NCBI RefSeq assembly: GCF_014202275.1
Contig: NZ_JACHGF010000006.1
Location: 124,001-188,000, forward strand
Direction of reading: 5' to 3'
DNA length: 64,000 bases
DNA from: Rhabdobacter roseus
GTDB lineage: Bacteria > Bacteroidota > Bacteroidia > Cytophagales > Spirosomataceae
A model generated the notes under the pieces. That model saw only the letters and a list, made by a program, of their open reading frames with translations, was not told the DNA's origin and searched no databases. Every line of letters begins with the position of its first letter. Within the stretch, counting starts at the first letter, position 1. Shown here piece after piece: positions 53,246 through 61,000 of this stretch. A program made the position numbers and the translations under genes.

Positions 53246-53566
53246 ATGAAAAGAGGAATGCGACCACCTCATCCAGGATCCATGATTCGGGATCTGATTG
53301 AGGGAATCAAGGAGGAAACCGGGCAAGAATTGACCATTCGCCAAATTGCAGAAGGCTTAGGGACTACCCCTAAAACGCTATCTGGGATTTTGAATGAACA
53401 CCAAGGTATTAGTTCCGAAATGGCCATTCGCCTATCGGAAGCCTTTGGTTCACCGCCTAGTTTCTGGATGAAACTACAGAGCGACTATGCGCTTTGGCAT
53501 GCCGAAAAAAAGGTGAACCGGTCTACGATTCACCACTTTTGGCCGCTGCATGAGCAATCAGCGTAG
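53246..53566 (+). CDS. Solitary HigA-type antitoxin / XRE regulator
   Basis: A 106-residue helix-turn-helix protein of the HigA antitoxin group. PPHPGSMIRDLIEGI (about 7-21) is the typical N-terminal motif, the HTH spans about 30-70 (LTIRQIAEGLGTTPKTLSGILNEHQGISSEMAIRLSEAFG), and PSFWMKLQSDYALWHAEKK follows. No HigB toxin frame precedes or follows it; the bases upstream hold only a Uma2 remnant and thiN. It may act alone as a regulator or as an anti-addiction relic. It lies inside a segment bounded by 24-bp direct repeats. Confidence 0.88.
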   Translation: MKRGMRPPHPGSMIRDLIEGIKEETGQELTIRQIAEGLGTTPKTLSGILNEHQGISSEMAIRLSEAFGSPPSFWMKLQSDYALWHAEKKVNRSTIHHFWPLHEQSA

Positions 53567-53589
53567 CTTTGTGGTACTTCACACTTAGT

Positions 53590-53613
53590 AAAAACAAAAA
53601 GCATGGGAGATGC
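53590..53613 (+). repeat. Right 24-bp direct repeat
   Basis: Partner of 53171-53194, with one mismatch (GAT for GAC). It overlaps the Uma2 start codon. Confidence 0.8.
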
Positions 53614-54193
53614 TCTTGAGAAAACACGACTGACCACCGAAGCCTACTTCGACTGGGAAGCGCAGAACGAGATCCGGCACGAGTACTACCGGGGCGAGGT
53701 CTTCGCCATGGCCGGAGGTACCCTCAATCATAATGAGCTGATTGGTAACATGCGGCGGCTATTTGAGGATGAATTCCGTGGGCGAGGGTGCCGGGTATTT
53801 GCCGAAAACGTGAAGCTGGAGGTGAGCCGGAACGAGTACTACCCCTACCCGGACGTGATGGTGACCTGCCACGGTCTGGACCAGCGCGAGCGCTACGTGG
53901 TAAGGTACCCCAGCGTACTGGTGGATGTGATTTCCAAAAATAGCGACTACCACGACCGCGTCTTCAAGTGGGAGCGATACCAGCAGCTGCCCTCCCTTCA
54001 ATACTACCTGCTGGTGTCGCAGTACGAAACCAAAGTAGAACTGTACGGCCGTACCGACGAGCCCAACGCCTGGACCTACCACGTATACGACCAGCCTGAG
54101 CAAGTCGTGGAGCTCAGCCGACTCGACTATTCCTTTCCCCTATCAGCGCTGTACGAGCACATCGAGTTTTTGGAGCCGGAAGGTAATGATTGA
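53603..54193 (+). CDS. Uma2-family (DUF820) putative endonuclease
   Basis: A 196-residue protein of the restriction-endonuclease-like fold. The active-site pattern is present: E and D around HEYYRGEVFAMAGG and YPYPDVMVTC (about 27-40 and 74-83), then LVDVISKNSDYHDRVFKWERYQQLPSLQYYLLVSQ (about 107-142), where aspartate takes the place of the more usual glutamate in V-E/D-V-x-S. Uma2 proteins often occur in accessory DNA; their substrate is generally unknown. It lies 37 bp after a HigA gene, and a decayed second higA follows it. Confidence 0.88.
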   Translation: MGDALEKTRLTTEAYFDWEAQNEIRHEYYRGEVFAMAGGTLNHNELIGNMRRLFEDEFRGRGCRVFAENVKLEVSRNEYYPYPDVMVTCHGLDQRERYVVRYPSVLVDVISKNSDYHDRVFKWERYQQLPSLQYYLLVSQYETKVELYGRTDEPNAWTYHVYDQPEQVVELSRLDYSFPLSALYEHIEFLEPEGND

Positions 54194-54196
54194 TCA

Positions 54197-54250
54197 ATGA
54201 AGGGGAATAAGACTAGCTCATCCCGGATCATTGATTCGGGACCTAGTCAA
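54197..54250 (+). pseudogene. Decayed copy of the higA start
   Basis: The stretch ATGAAGGGGAATAAGAC, then CTCATCCCGGATCATTGATTC, then GGGACCTAG, matches the first 55 bases of the higA gene at 53246 with scattered changes and a small deletion; the frame no longer reads HPGSMIRDL. With the Uma2 remnant it implies a duplicated higA/Uma2 unit. Confidence 0.45.
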
Positions 54251-54326
54251 CAGGTAGATTTAGTTCGATTCCTTTATTCTCATGTTGGTGTTCTCACTAC
54301 CATTTTTTTATATTAAGCATTAGCCC

Positions 54327-55082
54327 ATGATCATACAAGCTTATTTAGACCGCATCGGGTACGGAGGTACTTTGGAGGTGAGCCTGGAAGTACTTAGAAG
54401 CCTTCATGAGCATCATTTGTGCAACGTGCCCTTTGAGAACGTAGCGATCTGGTATGGCGAAGGAGTCTCCATGGATGCCCCGATGGTTTACCATAAGGTA
54501 GTGGAGAAGCAGCGGGGTGGGTTTTGTTACGAACTGAATTTGTTGTTCCATCAGTTACTAGGGGAGCTGGGCTTTACGAGCAGCATCGTAGCCGCCCGTG
54601 TTTTTAATACTGAAGGGGAGTTAGGGCCGCCTTTTGATCATTTGTTTTTGCTCGTCGAGCTAGATCAGCTCTGGCTGGTGGATGTAGGTTTTGGTGATCT
54701 GTTTCTGCAACCCATCGCCATGCATGAGGCTATAATTCAGACGGATGGTCGAAATTATTTTAAGGTGGAGAAATACGCCCAGGAGGAGTATTTACTGCTC
54801 ATGTCCTCGGACAAAACGACCTTTGAACGAAAGTATACCTTCAGTATAACGCCCCGCCGCCCCTCCGACTTTGCCCTCATGTGCCAGGAGAAACAAACCA
54901 ATCCTACTTCCCACTTTGTCAAGAACAAGATTTGTACCAGGGTTACTCCTGATGGCAGAATGACGGTGTTCAATGACAAGTTCATCCACAAGATGGGAGA
55001 ACAAAAAGTGGAGTACTTAATCGAAGGAGAAGAGCATTGTAAAGAAATTCTGAAAAGTCATTTTAATATTGTTTTTGAGTAA
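54327..55082 (+). CDS. Arylamine N-acetyltransferase
   Basis: A 251-residue cytoplasmic enzyme that moves acetyl from acetyl-CoA to arylamines or hydrazines. The catalytic triad is complete: C67 in QRGGFCYELN, H105 in PPFDHLFLLV and D119 in WLVDVGFGD. The N-terminal helical part contains the typical HLCNVPFENVAI (about 30-41). AT-richer than the surrounding housekeeping genes and placed among HigA/Uma2/Erm genes, so it may belong to the accessory patch. Such enzymes can inactivate drugs such as isoniazid, but the natural substrate is usually unknown. Confidence 0.92.
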   Translation: MIIQAYLDRIGYGGTLEVSLEVLRSLHEHHLCNVPFENVAIWYGEGVSMDAPMVYHKVVEKQRGGFCYELNLLFHQLLGELGFTSSIVAARVFNTEGELGPPFDHLFLLVELDQLWLVDVGFGDLFLQPIAMHEAIIQTDGRNYFKVEKYAQEEYLLLMSSDKTTFERKYTFSITPRRPSDFALMCQEKQTNPTSHFVKNKICTRVTPDGRMTVFNDKFIHKMGEQKVEYLIEGEEHCKEILKSHFNIVFE

Positions 55083-55212
55083 AAACTAACTGATCAATAA
55101 TGTACTAGCGAACGGGGCCACAAATGAAGAGATAGCTGGTGAACGAACTAATGATCGAAAGATAGGAAACTACCAAGAGCATGACAAGCCTATTCACGGA
55201 CCAGCGAAAAAG

Positions 55213-56028
55213 TCAAAGCTTCTCTTTGGGATGAAACGGCGGCGGTACTACCCTGAGCATTTCGCGGAAACAGCCCGACAGCTGTGAGGGCGACAAGTCA
55301 TAGATCGGGCCATCTGGGTTTAGTCGGTACTGTTGGGAGAGAGCTCTGATTTGTCGTTTCTGAAATAGTTTTTTCAAAACTGTTCTTGCCGGTGCCGTGG
55401 GAGATTGCAGCATAAAGCCAAGGAAGTCAAGGTACTTTTGCTTGGCATCTATACTGACATCCGCACAAGCCTTCTTTTTTAGGCGTACCAAGGCCGACTT
55501 CACCGTCGGAGGCGGAAGGAAGCTGATCGGGGGTACTTCGTAGATCAGTTCCAACTCAAAAAAGGTGTGGTAAAAAGCGGTATACGGATTGAAGCGGTTA
55601 CCACGCGTCAGTTTTTGGGCGGGCTCCAGCTGCATCACCAAACACCCACCCGCAAACGTTTCCAGGTGGGTGAAGAGAAGTTTCTTCAGAATATCAGTCG
55701 TAATGCCGTAGGGGATATTGGCCACTACCTTGAAGCTTTTTGGGGGGATCGTATACGTTCTAAAATCGGCCCCCACGATGGTAAGATGCTGGGACTGATC
55801 CCGAAATTTCGACCGCAATTTTGCTACTAAATACGGGTCGTTTTCTACCGCGATTACGTTTTCGGAATGCTTAAGTAAATGGACGGTTAAGAAACCCAGC
55901 CCGGCCCCAATATCTAAAACCAACTCTTCTTTTTTAATATCGGCCAGGCGGATGGCGTCGCGGATTAAAAGGGGATCTATAGTAAAATGTTGACCTGTAA
56001 ACCGTACAGGTACTTTATGTCGTTTCAT
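55213..56028 (-). CDS. erm: Erm-family 23S rRNA (adenine-N6)-methyltransferase
   Basis: A 271-residue SAM-dependent enzyme expected to dimethylate A2058 of 23S rRNA and so block macrolides, lincosamides and streptogramin B. The start VPVRFTGQHFTIDPLLIRDAI, motif I LDIGAGLGFLTVHLLK (about 39-52), NIPYGIT (104-110), FYHTFFELELIYEV and SFLPPPTVKSALVRLK closely follow ErmF of Bacteroides as I remember it. The C-terminus ends PPPFHPKEKL, again ErmF-like. The catalytic N-I-P-Y is intact. The upstream region has a possible leader peptide. It could be an intrinsic Cytophagales erm rather than a recent import, since transposon genes are absent here. Confidence 0.92.
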   Translation of the reverse strand: MKRHKVPVRFTGQHFTIDPLLIRDAIRLADIKKEELVLDIGAGLGFLTVHLLKHSENVIAVENDPYLVAKLRSKFRDQSQHLTIVGADFRTYTIPPKSFKVVANIPYGITTDILKKLLFTHLETFAGGCLVMQLEPAQKLTRGNRFNPYTAFYHTFFELELIYEVPPISFLPPPTVKSALVRLKKKACADVSIDAKQKYLDFLGFMLQSPTAPARTVLKKLFQKRQIRALSQQYRLNPDGPIYDLSPSQLSGCFREMLRVVPPPFHPKEKL

Positions 56029-56051
56029 TGCCTACTTCTTTCGGATTAACA

Positions 56052-56111
56052 CTACGAGCAAATCACAGGAAGTGAACAGGCAGTATTATCTGAGAGAAAT
56101 AGCCATGACAT
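56052..56111 (-). promoter_or_regulatory. Possible 19-codon erm leader peptide
   Basis: Minus-strand frame ATG...TAG encoding MSWLFLSDNTACSLPVICS, ending 23 nt before the erm start codon. The leader segment GCCTGTTCACTTC (minus strand, 56069-56081) can pair with GAAGTAGGC (56030-56038) next to the erm start. Length and place match classical erm attenuation leaders, but short frames like this also arise by chance. Confidence 0.35.
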
Positions 56112-56161
56112 GGCGGCGCTCGACCCAAAGGAGGGAGCCGTCAGAAGGCATAGGCTGGTGG

Positions 56162-56180
56162 CCTTAAATATAATTTAAGG
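56162..56180. promoter_or_regulatory. Perfect palindrome upstream of erm
   Basis: Arms CCTTAAAT and ATTTAAGG with ATA between. It lies about 130 bp before the erm start, overlaps a minus-strand TATATTTA that is one base off the -7 consensus, and could be an operator or promoter. Confidence 0.4.
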
Positions 56181-56466
56181 GGAATTTAGAAGATAACGGA
56201 AGACTGCCTATCACTTAGACAGTCAGCCAAGGCCGGGGGAAGTACATACTATGAAGCAGTATAGTAAATAATAGGACCGCCGCAAATATAACAAAAAAAG
56301 CCCTGACGGGGCGGGAGGTACTTTTGGTAATGTTGATCGATTACCACCCAAAGCACCAGGAAATCAAGGGCAATAGCCCGGCAGACTGAAAAAATGAAGT
56401 TTTAGAATAAAAATCAGGCGATTTTACTTAGCTTTTGACGTTACTACCGTAAAACAAGACTATGAT

Positions 56467-56526
56467 TACAACTTTCGGTGGAACAACGGACAGGCTTCAG
56501 AAGTAGAAATTGTAGATTATCATTGA
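56467..56526 (+). pseudogene. Remnant of a HigB toxin C-terminus
   Basis: The frame ending at TGA 56524 reads YNFRWNNGQASEVEIVDYH, which is the usual C-terminus of HigB (RelE-type) toxins (FRW-x-G-x-A-x-x-V-x-I-x-DYH). Upstream the frame no longer resembles HigB. It ends 7 bp before the HigA start at 56533, the normal higBA spacing, so the toxin was lost and the antitoxin kept. Confidence 0.6.
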
Positions 56527-56532
56527 AAGCTT

Positions 56533-56832
56533 ATGGAAAAATTACCTAATATTCATCCGGGGGAAGTGTTGCAGGAAGAATTCCTAATTCCGCTACAAAT
56601 AACCGCTTATCGGCTAGCTAAAGACATCCATATTCCCCAAACCAGAATCTCCGAAATCTTGAAAGGAAATAGAAGGATAACGGCCGATACGGCGCTGAGG
56701 CTAAGTTACTACTTTGGGAACTCGCCTAAATTTTGGCTTGGCTTACAAGACGATTATGATTTAGAAGAAGAAAAAGTAAATAAGCTGAAAGAGTTAGAAA
56801 GCATCCGAAGATTCGAGAAAAGCGCTGCTTGA
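56533..56832 (+). CDS. higA: HigA-family antitoxin, toxin lost
   Basis: A 99-residue HTH protein. NIHPGEVLQEEFLIPLQITAYRLAKDIHIPQTRISEILKGNRRITADTALRLSYYFGNSPKFWLGLQDDYDLE is the complete HigA signature. It normally binds HigB and represses the higBA promoter. Only the last 20 codons of HigB survive directly upstream, so the system is disarmed. The antitoxin may be kept as a regulator or as protection against related toxins. Low GC compared with the glycosyltransferase gene that follows. Confidence 0.92.
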   Translation: MEKLPNIHPGEVLQEEFLIPLQITAYRLAKDIHIPQTRISEILKGNRRITADTALRLSYYFGNSPKFWLGLQDDYDLEEEKVNKLKELESIRRFEKSAA

Positions 56833-56892
56833 GGAGGTTTAACTAGTATTGTCTCTCCTATAAGCGACGTTTATTAGTCGAAGTGCTTCTCC

Positions 56893-58056
56893 TTACGCTC
56901 CCCACAGCCCAGATAGCTTCGCGGCCAGGTCGGTTTGGGGCAGCAGGTGCAGCCAGGAGGCCAGGATGATTAGTAAGCCTAGCCAGCGTAGGGAACGCAG
57001 GCGGGAGGTACTTTCGGTAAGCTGATAAAGTACCCCCCAAAGTATAAGGAATGTAAAGGGCGAGAGCAGGCGGTAGCCCGGCGCATCAAAGGGGCTCAGC
57101 AGCCGGAGTACCAAGAGAAACAGCAGGTACCCCGCCGCCGTGAGCCAGGCGTAGGTAGTAGGGGCGGAGCGGGGGCGCTGGAGCCGCGGTAGGTCTTTCC
57201 TTTTTAGGTAAAGCCAGGTACCTAAAAGTACCTGTATAAGTACCCCCAGTAGGAAGAGTACGTCGAGTTGCTGGAAATCGGTATCCCGGAAGAGGAAAAG
57301 CTCGTTGAGCAGACCTTGCCCAAGCAGGATAAGTACCTGTCCAGCCGGGTTGGGCTCGGTGAAGCGGTCGCCGCCGTACCAGAACCCACTTTGGAGGTAG
57401 TTGAGCCCCAGATACGCGCCGAAGCTCAGCGCCCAGCCCAGCGACAACGCAGCCGCGCGCCCCGCGCGATGAAACTGCTCTTTCCAGTTCCAGTACAACG
57501 CCGCACCCACCGCCAGCGGCACGATAAATACCCCCACGTACCGCACCAGCATCAGCGCCAGGCCCAGCAGGAAAGTACCCGGCCAGCGGCGGTTTTCGGC
57601 AAAAAAGTACCTGACCCATACGAAAAGTACCACTAGAAAAAGCGGCTCGGACCAGGTGTGTGCCCAGAGCTTCAGGAAGGGGCCCAGCAGCAGCACACTA
57701 CCCGTGACGAGCGCCCGGCGGGTACCTAGCGTGTTGCCCAAAAAATACAGAAAGTACCCCGAGGCCAACAGGTTAAGTACCTTGGAAGCCCAGAGCACGG
57801 GCAGCGTGGTAAGCAAAGAAACCAGCGCAATGGCCGCCGGGTACCCCAGCGGAAAGGTACCGTTCCAGACCAGCCTTCCCTCTTCAAGTACTACGTAGCC
57901 ACGGCCGTCGAGCAGGTTTTGGGCGGCGGCCAGGTAGTAGCCCGAGTCGATGGTGGTGAAGTGGTTGGGGTTGATACCGGCCAGCGCCAGCACCAGTGCA
58001 CTCTGGACGAGCCAGAGCCACACGAGCGGAGCAGAGCGGGCGAGGAGGGGGTTCAA
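56893..58056 (-). CDS. GT-C type membrane glycosyltransferase (GT39/83-like)
   Basis: A 387-residue inner-membrane protein with about nine to ten helices. The first periplasmic loop has F-T-T-I-D-S-G-Y-Y-L-A-A-A-Q-N-L-L (about 33-49) with the acidic residue expected of GT-C enzymes using polyprenyl-phosphate sugars, and a later T-W-S-E-P-L-F-L (about 133-140), common in the PMT/ArnT-like group. Acceptor unknown: lipid A, protein or a cell-wall glycan. It starts 27 bp behind the C25 peptidase gene on the same strand, so it may be cotranscribed with it and could modify secreted proteins. Confidence 0.75.
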   Translation of the reverse strand: MNPLLARSAPLVWLWLVQSALVLALAGINPNHFTTIDSGYYLAAAQNLLDGRGYVVLEEGRLVWNGTFPLGYPAAIALVSLLTTLPVLWASKVLNLLASGYFLYFLGNTLGTRRALVTGSVLLLGPFLKLWAHTWSEPLFLVVLFVWVRYFFAENRRWPGTFLLGLALMLVRYVGVFIVPLAVGAALYWNWKEQFHRAGRAAALSLGWALSFGAYLGLNYLQSGFWYGGDRFTEPNPAGQVLILLGQGLLNELFLFRDTDFQQLDVLFLLGVLIQVLLGTWLYLKRKDLPRLQRPRSAPTTYAWLTAAGYLLFLLVLRLLSPFDAPGYRLLSPFTFLILWGVLYQLTESTSRLRSLRWLGLLIILASWLHLLPQTDLAAKLSGLWGA

Positions 58057-58082
58057 GGGACTTGCGTTTATTTAAAATCCAC

Positions 58083-61000
58083 TTACTGCTTGATGAGCCG
58101 TCCGCTGCGTACTTCCTGCCAGGGGCCGCCGAGGACCTCCAGCCGGTATATGTAAAGCCCGGCGGGTAGGTGGGCCATGTCCCAAAAGAGCTCGTTGCGG
58201 CCCAGGTGGGCGTTTTTTTTCAGGACGGCGAGCTGCTTGCCGCTGGCGTCGAAAAGCGTGACCTGCCAGTGCGGCGGTGGCTCAGAGCCTTCGAGATCGA
58301 GCTGGAAGCGCACCCAGTCGCGGGCCGGGTTGGGCGAGGCCACCACGGTTACGAGCGGTGGTGCGTCCGTGACCCGGAAGCGGATCTGGTAGGGGGCAGC
58401 GACGTTGCCGCTGCCGTCGGTCCCTTCAACGCGCAGGCGGTAGCGGGCGGGCTTCAGGGCTTCAGGCGGACGGGCGGTGAGGGTAAAACCCTGGCCGGGT
58501 ACTTGCGCCCACTGCGCCTCAGACAGCCAAAGCCGACGCTCCGGGCAGTTAGAGCAGTCTTCGCGCAGCCACAGCCGGTAGTGCGTCGTGTCGCTGGGCG
58601 CTACGTAGGCGTTGTGGTCGGACAGAAGTACTTCGATGGCCGGGCGGGGCGCTACTACTTCGCCGTCGGTGAGGCGGCGGCCGTCCACGAGTACGTCCAG
58701 GGTAGGTGGGGTGCGGTTGGGAAGTACCTCAAAGTATAGTTCGGCCGTATTGTTTTCGTACTGTAGCTCGGGTAGCCGCGTGGCGTTGAAGCTGACGGAG
58801 AGGCGGTTGTTGCCCAGGCGGCGCTGGGTCGGGAGGGTAGGTTGGTAGGTGTAGGTAGCCCCAGCCACCAGCGGCGGAATGCGGAAGCGGGTTTCGGTGA
58901 AAGTACCTTCCTGGGCCTCGTCGCGCACCACCACCACCAGCGAATCCCGGAAAGGTACCTGCGTGAGGTTTTGGAAAGAAAAAACGGGCCGAAAATCGGC
59001 CCCGGCGGGTACCTGGGCAAAGAGCTCCGACGCGTACGCGATGCCTTCGGGCAGGCGCGGAGACGCAGGGGGCGTAGCGGGCGCGTACCTAAACCACCGG
59101 CTCTGCCGGGCCGTATCACCCACCAGCCGCACGCGCCAGTACACTACCTGAGGACTAGCCTCCGCCAGCTGCACCGACAGCCGGGCCACGAGGCCATCGG
59201 CCGTGACGGTGTCGCGGCTGAGGGTGCGGAAGTCAGCAAAGGTACTTTGCTCAAAAACCACCCGCAGCCCGGCGCGCCCGGCGGGTACCTGGGCCACGAG
59301 CGTGACGTTTCGCTGGGTAAGGGTGTCGCCCGCGGCGGGCAGGAGCGGCACGGCTCCGCCCTCGGGCAGGCTAAGTACCTGCGTGAGGCGGTTGTTGTTT
59401 TTGTTTTCTTCCGAAAGTCGATTTTCCGGGTCAAGTACCCATTCCCAGCGCTCATCGCCGCCCGAGTGCGAGGTATTGGGCAGCAGCACGCTGAGCGTAT
59501 CGGCCAGGGGGAAGGTAGGGCGCGTGAGCAGGTAGCTGGCCGTGAGGGCGTCGTCTTTAAACCGGCGGATCTGCAGCTGGTAGGTACCTGGCTGGTAGCG
59601 GCCGTGGTTGGCGGCCACGATCCGGACGCGCAGCGAGTCGCTCCAGGCCGTGAGCGGACCGCCCTGGGCGTCGGTGAAGGTAGCGGAGGTACTTTGCCAG
59701 GCGTAGTCGGGCTGGCGGGCCGGGAAGATCCGGATGGCCGGGTCGCCCTGGAGGCTCATCTGCTGCGCCGTCACGATGTCCGACAGCAACGGATACAGCC
59801 GCATGTACCGCCGGATGGCCTCTTTCTGGATGGTCCCAAACGACTCGCTGGTGTAAGCGGCGTCGGCCAGTACCTCGTAGAGGGCGTTGGAGTAGCGCTG
59901 CATGGAAGTTGAAAGCCCGTTGTGCGTGTGCGACAGAAAAAGTATCGCGCCGCGCTTAGGGGCCAGGACCCAGTTAGAACTGATGACGTTGGGCGTATAG
60001 TAAAAATTGCCCAGCGCGCAGCCGTTTACCACCACGGCCGGGTAGCGGTGCTCGTTGCGGTAGCCGCGGGCGTCGTCGGTGGCATTGCCAATGTCGATGT
60101 CGGTAACGTTGAGGCTGGAGTGGCCAAAGAGCGTCATGAGCGCCACCCCTTCGTTGACGAGCGGGGCTATGGGGAATTGCTCCACAGGGGCGTCGGTTTG
60201 CTTCGAGATGGTCCGGATGGCGGCGGCCACGCCGGTGCCCTGCCATTTTTGTTCATAATCCCGCACGTAGGTTTTGAAAGTACCTACCTCACTGGCGTTT
60301 TGGCCGCCGCTGAGGTGAAGTACCTTTTTGCGCCAGGGCGCGGCGGCGGGCTGGGCCTCGTGCTGCTTTACTTTTTCGAGGTAGTTGGCCACGTCGGCCG
60401 CCGACAGCGCGTTGATACGCCCCACGGGTACCAGCGGCACGTGGGGCGCGGCGGGGTCCAGGCCCATGGCCAGGGCCACGTCCGAGCCGGGCCAGCCCGC
60501 GGTAGGTACCATGTCCTCGAACCAGCGGGTGGCGCGGGGACGGGCCGTTTGGGGATCAAGGGCGCGCCCGATCAGGAAGGCGTGCCGGAGCTGGCCGCGC
60601 GTATGGAGCCAGTCGAGCAGCCGCCGAATCCCCAGCGGACCGGGCTCGCCGTAGTTGAAGCGGTCGTAGACGTCCTGGCTGTTGAGTACCAGCGGCACGT
60701 AACTACCCCCCGCCGCCGAGGCGCGGTAGCGGGCGTACTCGGCCACGGGGTCGGTGAGGCCGTGGGTAGGTTGGCGCAAGGCCGGGTGGCTCACGATGAG
60801 GTAGTTGATGGCCGAAGGATCGAGTACCCCAAAGGCCATCCGGCGCAAAGTACCCGCCCGCAGCGGCTCGCGTACGGCCAGCACTTTTTGTACCTCCGGG
60901 GCAGTGGAGGTACCTGGGGCCAGGCGCCGGGGTACGTGGGGGTTGGTGACGTCATAGTAGGTCCAGCCGGTGGTGGCAGGTACCTGGATCGTAGTACCGG

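Larger units (their letters stand above)
56029..56532. other. Intergenic region upstream of erm
   Basis: A 500-bp spacer. Nearest erm are a possible leader peptide frame (56052-56111) and a perfect palindrome (56162-56180). The part 56270-56400 shows no gene; the last 60 bp before the second HigA are a HigB remnant. AT-rich compared with most of the window. Confidence 0.55.
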
